Assembly (NCBI RefSeq): GCF_963678635.1
Contig: NW_026970789.1
Location: 1 to 20,133 of the forward strand
Source: Symsagittifera roscoffensis
Taxonomy: Eukaryota; Xenacoelomorpha; Acoela; Convolutidae
Length of the DNA stretch: 20,133 nt
Direction: 5' to 3'
Shown here: positions 1 through 8,404 of the stretch, piece by piece
Layout of the letters: each line of letters begins with the position of its first letter
Position numbering within the stretch: the stretch's first letter is position 1
Made by a program: the position numbers and the translations under genes
The notes under the pieces: model-generated
What the model was told of the DNA's origin: nothing
The model's input: the letters and a program-made list of their open reading frames with translations, nothing else
The model's database searches: none

Positions 1-229
1 TCTCTTTTATCTACTTCCTGTTCGCCATCACGTTCAATTTCAGTCACTATGCTGATCAGCTACCAGTTGAAAAACCAAACAAACGATCTCAATTAATCTG
101 AAAAAAATTTTGATTCAACATACTTTGCGAAATTTGAAATTATTAAGTTATTCACAAAGTTTTTTTAAACTAACTTTGTGTTATGCGCATGCGGGACCTG
201 TCTATCATAGTTGCTTTTTCGAGGAAGCA

Positions 230-1060
230 CTCATTCATAGTAGTATCTATGGTAAACACTGGGTGAGCTTTCATCTCATCTCAAATACTGCCCTCATGAT
301 TTGATTTCACTCTCGAATCAATTCAAATACTGCCCTAGTAATTTGACTTCTCTCATCATCTCATCTCAAAAACTTCTTTAGGTTTTTCACTCTCCGCCAA
401 CTAGATCAGTAATTGGCATTGATGGAATCCCAAATACTGAACTATTTCGGCGATTTGCACAGCATAAGGACAGCATACGTACAGCACTTGTCCAACGCAC
501 AGCATAAATATATTCATGCGTTATGTTTCCAAACACTGCCAACACATTAACTCTAAATAATGATTTTAGTCATTGTTGTGTTTCAGAACTATTATCCCAA
601 AAATTGCTTGCAAGTGACATCCATCGGTTTAATTAAAAAATGTTTTCAAATTTGTTCGTGGACTCCGCTGACAATGGCTTAGTCATTGCTTTTTTTATTC
701 CGCATTGCTATAGATAGACTTCCAGCTCTAGCTTGTATTTGCTCATATGTAATTTCAGAAAAAAAACTTAAAATCGGAGTCCACTTACAATTTGCGGAGT
801 CCGCTTACGTTTGCGGATTCCGCTAAAAAAGTTTTGCAGATTCCCTTTACACTTGCGGAACCCAATAACAGTTGCAGAGTCCAAAACATTTAGCTATATT
901 TGCTTGCTGCGAAATCCACGATGAAAATTACGTTACAGCTACTCGTACGCGGAATCCACGAAAACTTTGTCAGTGGAGTTTACTTATTTTTTGGAACATG
1001 TCTAAAGTCTCTGGAATCCAAACTGTGCGCCTATCCAGTGCACAGCTAAGCCTCGTAATG
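230..1060 (-). mobile_element. Damaged, reversed copy of the CATTACGAGG-terminal repeat family
   Basis: Positions 1039-1060 are the reverse complement of the terminal repeat of the 17296-18619 element, matching 19 of 22 bases. Next to it, on the minus strand, follow the same subterminal words: CTGGATAGG, GCACAGTT and TGGATTCCAGAGAC. Between about 770 and 960 are many diverged GCGGATTCC/GCGGAATCC words, as in the intact copy. Between about 230 and 640 are copies of the AATCCCAAATACTG word and ACACATTAACTC-like text that occupy the middle of the intact copy, in the same order when reversed. I cannot find the far end: there is no CATTACGAGG at the low-coordinate side, and 1-230 lacks the GCGGATTCC words. 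The copy is therefore truncated near 230 or badly decayed. No transposase frame is present, so it is non-autonomous. The family order is seen directly; its transposon class is not established. Confidence 0.6.
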
Positions 1061-1280
1061 TAACTCTTGTACACATTGTCCTAATCCAAACCATTTTATA
1101 TTTTTTCCATAGTGCATCCCCTAATTCTGCATCCCCAGTATAAAGTAGTTTGTGAACCCGTCTCTTAGATTTGATGATTCTCGTGGGCTAACTTTCAAGT
1201 TCAGACTGATAAGATAGTAACCATTTTAGCTTTCTAATTGTCCAGCCTTTTAGATAATTTAAACAAGCCTAGCCGGTTAT
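1061..1280. other. No recognisable feature
   Basis: AT-rich sequence between two repeat families. I see no open frame, splice-like signal or structured element that can be supported. Confidence 0.5.
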
Positions 1281-1752
1281 TGTGCAAGTAGCACAGAATG
1301 TTCCGACCACAGTCTTAAAAAAAAAACAAAAAAAAAAACATTATTTTTTCAAATAAGTGTCGTTTTTTTCGCATGGTGTGATAAAAAGATCTGAACAAAA
1401 AAAACTTAGGTATATTTGACAGTAATAGTGAAATGGCCATTCGGAAAAACAGTTTTTGAAAAAAAAGACTGGAAAAGCAAAAAAAACTGTTAAAAAACCT
1501 GAAAAATATCTAATGAAAGCCTACACGCTCATACCTTAATATTTTGAACTTAGCCCAAAAATCAGACATTTCCAGCCAGTTTTTTTCGACCCTGTCGTTC
1601 GAACCACGATTGAAAGAGCTTTATTTTAATATATCACTCGATCCATTCCGACAATTTTTTGTGGCACCTGACTTTGCGTGGAAAACAAAAAAAAAATAAA
1701 ACACACCCGAATACAAAGTGCCTCGCCATTTGCCAAATGGTCGGAACGATAA
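1281..1752 (+). repeat. Hairpin-flanked repeat family, copy 1
   Basis: A five-bp hairpin, TGTGC/GCACA (1281-1295), is followed directly by GAATGTTCCGAC (1296-1307). At the other side, CACACCCGAATACAAA (1702-1717) is followed by a seven-bp hairpin, CCATTTG/CAAATGG (1726-1740), and then TCGGAAC (1741-1747). The two outer words form an inverted repeat, GTTCCGACCA (1300-1309) with TGGTCGGAAC (1738-1747). The interior is dominated by A and T runs and has no convincing coding frame. The same arrangement recurs at 19416-19931. It could be a small non-autonomous mobile element or the remnant of one. The class is unknown, since no target-site duplication could be fixed. Confidence 0.45.
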
Positions 1753-3386
1753 GTTTGAATAAGTGGTCCATTACAAGTCACCAAAAACAAGATTTGCAGC
1801 ATATATTGACACCCCGATGGCTCATTTGTTTGATGTTTAAGCAACTATTTCTGAGAAATTTACTATGTGACAAGTTTCACGTCGATTTCAACGCTAGCAA
1901 AGTGCAAGGCAAGGAACTGATCGAACAGTTAGTTTGTTGAACTTGAATCTTTAATCAGTTTCGATTGCTTTACAAGAGAACATATTAAAACAAAGACCAC
2001 AATTTATTTAACTTTTGCTGACTCTCATTATGCAGCTTACGTTAGTCAAGTTAGTGTTACTGATCTTCGTGTTGATTTACTTAGGAGAAAACACCTTTTC
2101 AAAATACAAAAGGAAACAACATTGTTTAGGAAGATAGTTTGAGGTTTAAAAAGTTAGGATTACCGTTCAAATTTCATTTTTGAAATTTAGAAATTGATAA
2201 TTGAAATATACAAAATTGATGAAAACCTAGCTGTGGTTGAAAAAAAGTTTTTTTTCAACAGATCTTATTAATATCACTTTGGGCAATTTTTTCTCAAAAA
2301 AATCCAAATTCGGAGAAAAATCAAACAATATCAAATCAAACTAATTGAAAAACGGAAAAAAAACGGAAAAGAATTGAAATTTTGATAAAAACAGAATGCA
2401 GTAAAAAATCAAACTGCTGCTGATAACTTGATACTTGCTGTTTTTTTTTCAAAATCCTAATAGAGTTGGAATAACTAAATGAATTTTTTTTTGCCAAGAC
2501 TGCCATTAACTCAAAAAAAAATTCGACACAGCTGGAGAGCTTGAAAAAATACTAAAAAACACAGAGGTGACTCAAGCAGATATCAGCAAAGCCTAGCGGA
2601 CGGCTAATGATCTCATTGAACTGCTTAAAAATTTGGGCAAAAGAAAATTTTGTTGAAAGTCAAAGAAGAAATTCAAAAATTATGTCAAAATATTCCATCA
2701 AAATTGGCAATCTGGTAATATATCAACCTGTATGTATTAGCTTTTTTAAAAATTGCCAAATGCAAATTTTCAACTCGAACTGGAATATGTAAAATATAAT
2801 TCTAATCACAAAAGGGACAGTAAGAAATGTTGCTCCAATTACCGTACCATTCCGATTTTACCTGTTCTGGTCGAATTGTTTGAAAGTTTACCCATATAAA
2901 AGCGAAATTTCTTGCAAAAAGGTCAAAATGGTTAAACTGGTTTAACTTCCTCAGTAATCACACTTGAGCAGTTTGAAGACCAAGGTATAAGGTCTGTGGT
3001 TGATGCGATAATTGAAATGTTTGAAAGTTTTTTAGATGGAGAAGATGGAGCCAGCGCATTGCAGTTTATTTGATTTATCAAAATTGATCATTACTGTCGC
3101 TAACAACAATCTACTACACTAGATTACACATGCGGTTTGCGAGGTAAAATCACGTCCATCGGAACATCAACAAATGCCGTTTTTGATAATAATTTTCCAA
3201 GTAATAAATTTTTACGCAGACTGTATGCTGCCCCGTACCAAAAAACTCGTTTATTTCTGACCTGAAATCTTTCATAGCTACTCTAAATTTCTGGGCATAA
3301 ATTCCAAATGAAAACTTTAAATAAAGAGATTTTGTAGAAAACATCTTATTTCTCATCTAATCAGAAATTAGCTACATCTAGACTAT
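1753..3386. other. Gene-free AT-rich stretch
   Basis: Long A and T homopolymer runs, for example around 2240-2530, and scattered stops in all frames. Open frames are below about 95 codons, and those seen are low-complexity K/N/F/I-rich translations of AT-rich DNA. I see no repeat copy, RNA gene or splice pattern worth annotating. Confidence 0.5.
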
Positions 3387-3455
3387 TTCTAGCTAGAAAA
3401 AAATTTCCCGTGGGGTCTCAAACTCACGACCTGCCATAGGTTTACCGTTAGGCCA
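3387..3455 (-). repeat. tRNA-like (SINE-type) Pol III promoter remnant
   Basis: Read on the minus strand, 3455-3445 is TGGCCTAACGG, a good match to the tRNA A box (TRGYNNANNNG). Positions 3425-3414 are GAGTTTGAGACC, resembling the B box, with flanking GTG and CCAC that could form a T-arm-like stem. Only 19 bases separate the boxes, too few for an anticodon arm, so this is not a working tRNA gene. It fits a decayed tRNA-derived SINE head or a tRNA pseudogene. A run of seven T follows on the minus strand (Pol III terminator-like), then a TTTCTAGCTAGAAA palindrome (3387-3400). No SINE body could be recognised. Confidence 0.4.
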
Positions 3456-3469
3456 TATTACCTGTTACT

Positions 3470-4259
3470 GCTGAACAGTTTTGGCAATCTATTGCAGAGC
3501 AACACTTTTTATAACAAGTGTTAGTTTGCATTGTGTTGCTACGGCTTTTGTGCATAATCGAAATATGTTTATTTCGTTACGGCTGAACTTATTTCTTGAT
3601 ATTTTTTCCAAAAAATAATTATTTCCAAGCTAAGGAAGCCATAGATTACTTCTGTGCAAAAAAAAACGATACAATTTTGCAAGTTACTTTGTAACATTTC
3701 TATCTAGAAATACAGTCTCTGTCGAGCGGGTACGGGGCTGGAAAGAATCTATCATTAAAATTTTGTTATCTAGTTTTCTGAGCTGTTTTTTGACAGATTT
3801 GTGAGTTTACGTTATCTTTTCAAAAAACTCTTGTTCATCAATCAGAACAATAAGATTTTGACAATTAGACTTTTTTAAGGCCCAAAACTGTGCGACGTGT
3901 TCAAAATTGTAAATTGAAGAACCCTTTGTTTAAAATAGTTTTTCAATAAAAAATAAAAAACTAAACCCAGTGTTATCGGGTGGCTCTTGTCAAAAAGTCC
4001 CTGTATGCCCTGGACTGTCTCTTCATTTTGCTGATAGAAAATTTTTTCGCAGGCTATGTAGCCCAGAGATGTTTTCGTAGAAAAATACCAAAGCGACGAA
4101 CATTCATTCCATAAGTCAAAATCGTTAATCAAATTATCTCAAACCAGATGTTATATTTTAATTTATCACTAATTTTCATCCAATACATAAATTCATTAGA
4201 AGCATCAAAAAAAAGAAAAGTTAATTTGTAAATTAAAAGTTAAAAAATACAAATGCCAT
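3470..4259. other. 3' flank of the methyltransferase-like gene; no other gene seen
   Basis: AT-rich sequence downstream of the minus-strand gene that ends at 4260. An 85-codon open frame on the minus strand (3875-4132) does not look protein-like and is rejected. There is no perfect AATAAA close to the stop codon. A weak AATGAA variant lies on the minus strand at about 4192-4197, and I give it little weight as a polyadenylation signal. Confidence 0.4.
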
Positions 4260-5048
4260 TTATCTAATTCGCTTAAACAAATAAAACATTGCCGATTTTA
4301 TCAAAGCACACGCACGCACTCTCCGTCTATTCCGTAGCATTTCTTCAATTTGATCCAAAGTCAGCATCTCTCCTGTTTTCTTCACCACAAAATGACCCCT
4401 TTTCGCCTCTTCTGAAGTTTCCATTACCTGTTTAGTGTCATTGAAAACACCAACCAAAGTGAAGTTTTTGTCTAAATTCAGTTTTCTTGCATCTAAATGA
4501 CAATCTGAGGCTAAAAAATGGCCACCGATTTTGCAATATTTCTTACAAGTATCCGACACAAAGCCTGCGCTAGATGAAATCACCAAATCAAATGAGTTCG
4601 GTTTTTCGAATGCAGTGGAGAAGTTTACACATAAACTTTGCATTTTCGTCTCCAATTTGTAGATTTTATTGGCATTGATCCAATTTATAACTTCTGGATC
4701 GGTAAAGACATCTGTTGTTTTCTTATCACTATCCACATAAACAACATTGGGGAAAAATAAAGAGACATTTACGTGTCTCCCACTACCAGGATAGAGAACT
4801 CTTTCTGCCGAAATAAATTTCCGCACAGCCTTCAGTACGGGCATATGAAAGTCATCCAGACCTTTGTAAATTTTTAAATAATTATTTAATATTCTCGTTT
4901 TTTTATTTTTCTGAACAGCTGTTTCAGGATTTGTCTGGTTGTCTGGTTTAGCTGATGCTGCTTCTCTGGTCCGTTTTTTTGATGGTGTTAATTTGATACG
5001 ACTTTTTTTCGCGTGTTTGATAATTTTTCCATCGCGTGTTGGAAGCAT
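4260..5048 (-). CDS. Class I SAM-methyltransferase-like protein of bacterial type with basic N-terminal extension
   Basis: From the first ATG (5048) to TAA (4260-4262) this gives 262 residues. The open frame runs a further 29 codons upstream to a TTG, but those codons are hydrophobic and cross a clear 3' splice site, so I start at ATG (residue numbers below count from it). Residues about 7-30 are rich in K and R (KHAKKSR, PSKKRTRE), resembling a nuclear-localisation signal. Residues about 60-262 form one Rossmann-type domain. RVLYPGSGRH (about 83-92) is in the motif I position. VVYVDSD (102-108) ends strand 2 with its acidic residue. FDLVISSSAGFV (153-164) is in the motif IV position, and KIGGHFLASD (173-182) follows. 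The C-terminal FYLFKRIR resembles the family's usual YxFRK-like end. From memory, the pattern YPGS..H...S..FP.VVYVD, AGF(V/I)S..CKKY.K(I/V)GG and a late FV.KK belongs to uncharacterised bacterial proteins of about 200-220 residues listed as class I methyltransferases. Substrate and reaction are unknown, and the glycine loop is not the canonical GxGxG. The core is uninterrupted in very AT-rich DNA, which argues it is, or recently was, a real gene. Confidence 0.8.
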   Translation of the reverse strand: MLPTRDGKIIKHAKKSRIKLTPSKKRTREAASAKPDNQTNPETAVQKNKKTRILNNYLKIYKGLDDFHMPVLKAVRKFISAERVLYPGSGRHVNVSLFFPNVVYVDSDKKTTDVFTDPEVINWINANKIYKLETKMQSLCVNFSTAFEKPNSFDLVISSSAGFVSDTCKKYCKIGGHFLASDCHLDARKLNLDKNFTLVGVFNDTKQVMETSEEAKRGHFVVKKTGEMLTLDQIEEMLRNRRRVRACALIKSAMFYLFKRIR

Positions 5049-5061
5049 ATTTTTTGAGAAC

Positions 5062-5116
5062 CTGAAAAGATTCAAAGAAATAATAAAAATTATAAAGGGT
5101 AGAGGGAATAGCTCAC
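5062..5116 (-). other. Probable short 5' intron, or trans-splice acceptor, of the methyltransferase-like gene
   Basis: On the minus strand the sequence just before the ATG reads GAATCTTTTCAG followed by GTTCTC. This is a pyrimidine-rich tract with a strong AG acceptor, 13 bases ahead of the ATG. A possible donor, GTGAGC, begins at 5116, giving an intron of 55 bases. If the donor is wrong, the acceptor could join a more distant upstream exon or receive a spliced leader. The acceptor is seen directly; the donor choice is inference. It explains why the frame continues open upstream through hydrophobic, non-conserved codons. Confidence 0.5.
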
Positions 5117-5131
5117 AAGATATAATTAGGA

Positions 5132-5175
5132 GCAAAAAATTCGGACAGACAGATTAAATAAAATGAGCAATCAGT
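5132..5175 (+). repeat. Transposon-end-like sequence shared with the 5621-5790 palindrome
   Basis: GCAAAAAATTCGGACAGACA and the following bases, ending in GAGCAATCAG, match the inner part of each arm of the nearby palindrome (GCAAAAAGTTCGGACAGAC, then AATTAATTAAAAAGAGCAA). The match is close over about 44 bases and then stops. It faces the left arm of the palindrome in opposite orientation, so 5132 to about 5705 could be one non-autonomous element with these ends. It sits at the 5' side of the methyltransferase-like gene, where its promoter or leader should be. Confidence 0.5.
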
Positions 5176-5236
5176 GCTTTTCCACGCTTTTTTGCATGCA
5201 AAATCTGAAGCCGAACAAACTTGATTTTTTTTTCAG

Positions 5237-5326
5237 ACCAAACTCAGAATGCGAGATCTTCGATTATCCGATGATTATGCTAGCCTGATGTTTAAATACT
5301 GCGATGAACATCCAGATTTACTATAA
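5237..5326 (+). CDS. Possible terminal coding exon (orphan)
   Basis: A run of nine T then CAG (5226-5236) makes a strong 3' splice acceptor. It is followed in frame by 29 codons and TAA (5324-5326). The peptide, which includes MRDLRLSDDYASLMFKY and CDEHPDLL, has balanced, protein-like composition unlike the surrounding AT-rich noise. I recognise no family and no matching upstream exon. It may be the last exon of a plus-strand gene, a captured exon within the possible 5132-5705 element, or chance. A stand-alone peptide from the ATG at 5249 would be 25 residues. Confidence 0.22.
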   Translation, partial: TKLRMRDLRLSDDYASLMFKYCDEHPDLL

Positions 5327-5401
5327 AACAGTTCGACGCTTCGGACGCAATTGCCCGCCGTGGTTATACGTTTTGAGCGAAACTCGGATCTACTTATCAA
5401 T

Positions 5402-5419
5402 CGCCCCCCCACCCCCCAT
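5402..5419. repeat. C-rich run
   Basis: The sequence from about 5402 is two long C runs separated by an A. It is a low-complexity tract with G-quadruplex potential on the minus strand at most marginally. No other function is visible. Confidence 0.5.
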
Positions 5420-5620
5420 TGTATTTACTAAATAATACCCACCCCTGTGAAGAAAAACAGTAAATTCGCGCTAGAGAATTGCATGTAAATTCGAATTTTG
5501 TTGCATTCTGATTTGTCGAAAGTTCGCTGCAAGTAATCCAATTAACAATCCCCCTTTCTTGAAAATGTGGATTGTTAAGTAGATCCCGTAACTCTGCTTT
5601 ATGAACTTTCCACGTTATGT

Positions 5621-5790
5621 TTATTTCAGTTTTAGTTTCCGTTGATGTCTAGACAGTTGCTCTTTTTAATTAATTCCGTCTGTCCGAACTTTTTGCAACT
5701 CTCTATAGAGAGTTGCAAAAAGTTCGGACAGACAGAATTAATTAAAAAGAGCAACTGTCTAGTCATCAACGGAATATAAAACTGATATAA
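5621..5790. mobile_element. Near-perfect 170-bp palindrome (foldback MITE or two abutting transposon ends)
   Basis: Arms 5621-5705 and 5706-5790 are 85 bases each, meet without a spacer at a CTCTCTATAGAGAG centre, and differ at only about five positions. Each arm reads outward TAGAGAGTTGCAAAAAGTTC, then GGACAGAC, GAGCAACTGTCTAG, CATCAACGGAA, and ends near TAAAACTGA. The transcript would fold into one long hairpin. Part of the arm recurs alone at 5132-5175. The central TATA might be two TA duplications where two Tc1/mariner-like elements abut. Alternatively the whole may be one foldback MITE. No transposase is present. Confidence 0.75.
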
Positions 5791-5845
5791 TGGGACTAGT
5801 TGACTCAAAAAAACTTTGAAAAATTTTTGTCGTCGCCATCAAAAA

Positions 5846-5898
5846 AATGCTAGTCATACATTTTCCACACATGGAAATTGTATGATTAGCATTTTTAT
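5846..5898. repeat. Inverted repeat with about 24-bp arms
   Basis: The words AAAAATGCTAGTCATACA and TTTTCC are followed, after a six-base loop (ACACAT), by GGAAAT, TGTATGATTAGCATTTTT. The arms pair with about two mismatches. It is likely another small foldback element or its core. No gene is associated. Confidence 0.55.
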
Positions 5899-6188
5899 TA
5901 GACAAAATTTTTTTTTATTAAGTACGATACACCGAATTTTATGCCAAAACAAGAGTAAAGTTTTTCGAAAATTCGACGACACCATTTTAGCAAAATGTAT
6001 GAATTTTGTATGATTCGTATTTTTTCATATACTTAGTTTATGGAATTGTATGAAAGGCGCTTTTTCAATCCGCTGAATATTTTTTAAAATATTGGAACGT
6101 TAAAAAAATTGCTTGACGGTTTTGTTAGAGAAACTTCCATGCCCTCTGTCTTCTCGAGAAGGGTTCCCAATTTGAGGTTGTTCGCCTC

Positions 6189-6714
6189 TTTTGAAGCAAG
6201 ATTTAAGCGGTTTGAGCGGTTTTTGTAGACGATTGCGCTTGAAATCTTGCTTCAAAATGAGCGGTTTGAGCCTTTTTGAGCAATTTATTAAAAAAACGCT
6301 CAAAAACCGCTCAAGATTTGAGCGGTGTGAGCGGTTTTTTAAACAATTACGCTCAAAATCCTGCTTCAAAAGAGCGGTTTGAGCAGTTTTTGAACGGTTT
6401 ATCTAAAAAAACTGCTCAAAAAAAGCGCAAGATTTGAACAATTTTGAGCGGTTCATCCAAAAAAACGGCTCAAAAACCGCTCAAATCCTGCGCGGTTTTC
6501 GAGCGGTTTTTTAAATAAACCGCTCGAAAACCGCGCAGGATTCGAGCGGTTTTTGAGCCGTTTTTTTGGATGAACCGCTCAAAATTTTTCAAATCTTGCG
6601 CTTTTTTTGAGCAGTTTTTTTAGATAAACCGTTCAAAAACTGCTCAAACCGCTCTTTTGAAGCAGGATTTTGAGCGTAATTGTCTAAAAAAACCGCTCCA
6701 ACCGCTCAAATCTT
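6189..6714. repeat. GAGCGG-module foldback with ~198-bp arms
   Basis: Positions 6312-6509 and 6517-6714 are reverse complements with few mismatches, centred on 6513. Both are built of a repeated module around GAGCGGTTTTTGAGC and GAAGCAGGATTTTGAGCG. A smaller hairpin, TTTTGAAGCAAGATTT (6189-6204) with its complement (6242-6257), lies at the left edge and carries the same module. The short open frames on both strands here (R/F/K-rich) come from the repeated words and are not genes. The whole could fold as a long double-stranded RNA if transcribed. No terminal duplication could be fixed. Confidence 0.75.
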
Positions 6715-6843
6715 ACTTTAAATTGGGTGAAAAATCTCAAATCGGGTAACGTTTTCTCGCTTAACTTGCTGATTTAAATTGTTCGGGTAAGGTTTCATAT
6801 AGGCAGCAGCTGAATAATTTATCGAAAATTTTTGTATAAGTCG

Positions 6844-7285
6844 AGACACGAAGCGTCTGGATGTTGTGCCATTCCCCCGGATTGGCACAGCGGAACCTTC
6901 CGTCGCAGTACTAAAAAGACATTAGAGGCCTTAGTGATCATGTATTGTTGAAAAGGAGGCTGGAATATTCTGGAATTTTTAATTTTTGAAAATTCGATTG
7001 CAGCAGTCTATTTCTGAGAAATGCGGGAAATGACAACTTTTGGCTAAAAAGTGACAAAAAACACAACAACGACCGATTTAGTAAGTGACAGACAGTCAGA
7101 AATATAGAACGAAGCGAAGCCTCTTATCGTGATGATCACGCGCGATAAGACACTTAACGGAGATAATTAGCCAGAAAGGAGGCTTCAGTGGGGAAGAAGG
7201 AAGTAGCAGTAACCTCCCGTGCCACGAATTGGGAGTAATAACGACTTTATTACAGAAAAAGCACGGAATCGGGGGCTCGGCCCCC
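6844..7285 (+). other. Cluster of RNA-like hairpins (possible structured RNA or retroelement remnant)
   Basis: This segment is less AT-rich than its surroundings and unusually dense in stable stems. AGAC/GTCT closes a small hairpin at 6844-6858. GTGCCA/TGGCAC, with inner TCC/GGA, pairs at 6866-6888. CGGA/TCCG follows at 6891-6902. TAAGTG (7082-7087) pairs with CACTTA (7151-7156), enclosing TCTTATCG/CGATAAGA (7122-7129 with 7143-7150). CCGTGC (7217-7222) pairs with GCACGG (7261-7266), enclosing TAATAA/TTATTA (7236-7252). A six-bp GGGGGC-TCG-GCCCCC hairpin ends it (7271-7285). There is no coding frame. I recognise no known RNA class; it is not tRNA or rRNA. It could be the untranslated region of a dead retroelement. 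The strand is chosen only by how the stems were read. Confidence 0.35.
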
Positions 7286-7956
7286 CAGAGACATCATATG
7301 GTGAAGTACTAGAATAAACTGGTTTTTTAGCTACTCTGATGTCCTGAACATTTGAATTAAAACCGGTATTATTATTTTTTTTCAGAATATGAGTAGCTAG
7401 AAAGAGGAAAGGGTCAATCCATCTCCAATGGATTTAATATAGAACTGTCACCAAAAACATAATAAAAAAGGATATTCGAGCCGTGTTTTTAATAGCAATC
7501 ATGTAGTCTGGGGATCCGAGACCCAGCTATGTGGTTGTCTTCGCATGTAAACGGAAGCTGATTAAAAGTCGTTTGACTGATGGCCTGATAATAGTAACTT
7601 TTTACTTAGCCCTAAACAGACCAGAAAATCAACTGGCTAGGTCGAGACGGTGAAAAACGAGTAGAATTTAGGTAACTGACGCCGTCCAGTCGTCTATAGG
7701 TACTTTTCGACGCTCCGTCACTGTGTAGTATTTGGGCGAATGTTACAAGTTTCAATATGCAATATAAGATATTCCCCCTTAAGTTTCATGGATAAGAATC
7801 GATTGTAGTAATTTTTTCATAGACGGTTTCTATAAAAATTAACTGTATTCAAATTTAATTGATTCAAAATGCATTTTTGATATAATTTTTTTGCCGAGCC
7901 AATCCATCGCCAAATCAATTTTAATTGATTATAGTTGATTATTCTCTATCATGGTC
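7286..7956. other. Intergenic, with a few weaker stems
   Basis: CTGGG/CCCAG pairs around a nine-base loop at 7508-7526, and GACGG (7646-7650) could pair with CCGTC (7682-7686). Both are weaker than the stems before 7285 but may extend the same unit. From about 7780 the sequence returns to AT-rich text with AATTGATT-type words. No gene is visible. Confidence 0.35.
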
Positions 7957-8330
7957 AATTTTTTAAACTTTGTCTGATTTTTTTATACACTGTGCAGAGT
8001 ATTGAAAACTTGTCAGTTGCTCTTTGGCTTAATACTTGTTGCATTAGAAATTTCAAAAGATGCAATTTACCTAAAAAAGGTTTATCTGGTTTTCGTTTTT
8101 TTTCTTTCGCTACTTTTTTGTACTTAATCATTTTTTTTAGAAATTTTTTCACTGTGTTTCACTGTTTTCTTTTTCTACTTTTCAAATTTTGCTGTTATTA
8201 GTTCACACTATAATCCAAATGTGCTACCTTATAAAACTCACGTACCTCCTTTTCCCCATATCCCCTTCCCACGTGTACCTCAACTCCCACCCTCCCCCAG
8301 TTTCACCCCCACCCGCTTGGGTTATGAAAA
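7957..8330. repeat. Long direct repeat, copy A
   Basis: About 370 bases are repeated in the same orientation at 9213-9560, with most bases identical apart from small gaps. Shared words include AAACTTTGTCTGATTTTTTT, ATACACTGTGCAGAGTATT, CTTGTCAGTTGCTCTTTGGC and TTTCCCCATATCCCCTTCCC. It ends in a C-rich tract whose minus strand (8286-8314) satisfies a G-quadruplex pattern of G tracts with loops of at most seven. It does not start TG or end CA, so it is not a typical LTR. The open frames across it on both strands are chance. Confidence 0.75.
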
Positions 8331-8404
8331 AATTAAGAACGACCACCTTGTTTAGGCTACAACCTTTTATTTCTACTGGGAGGGTTTGCAGGTAAATAAA
8401 TTAT

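Noticed and set aside
5049-5135. N-terminal 29 codons upstream of the methyltransferase-like ATG as a signal peptide or membrane segment
   Set aside because: The frame begins at TTG, has no ATG, and crosses a strong TTTTCAG splice acceptor, so the hydrophobic codons are better read as intron.
5652-5664. Homology between the palindrome and the direct repeats through CAGTTGCTCTTT
   Set aside because: Only about 12 bases are shared and nothing around them matches; treated as chance.
6100-6382. Overlapping 89- and 63-codon frames on the two strands as genes
   Set aside because: They are translations of the repeated GAGCGG foldback modules.
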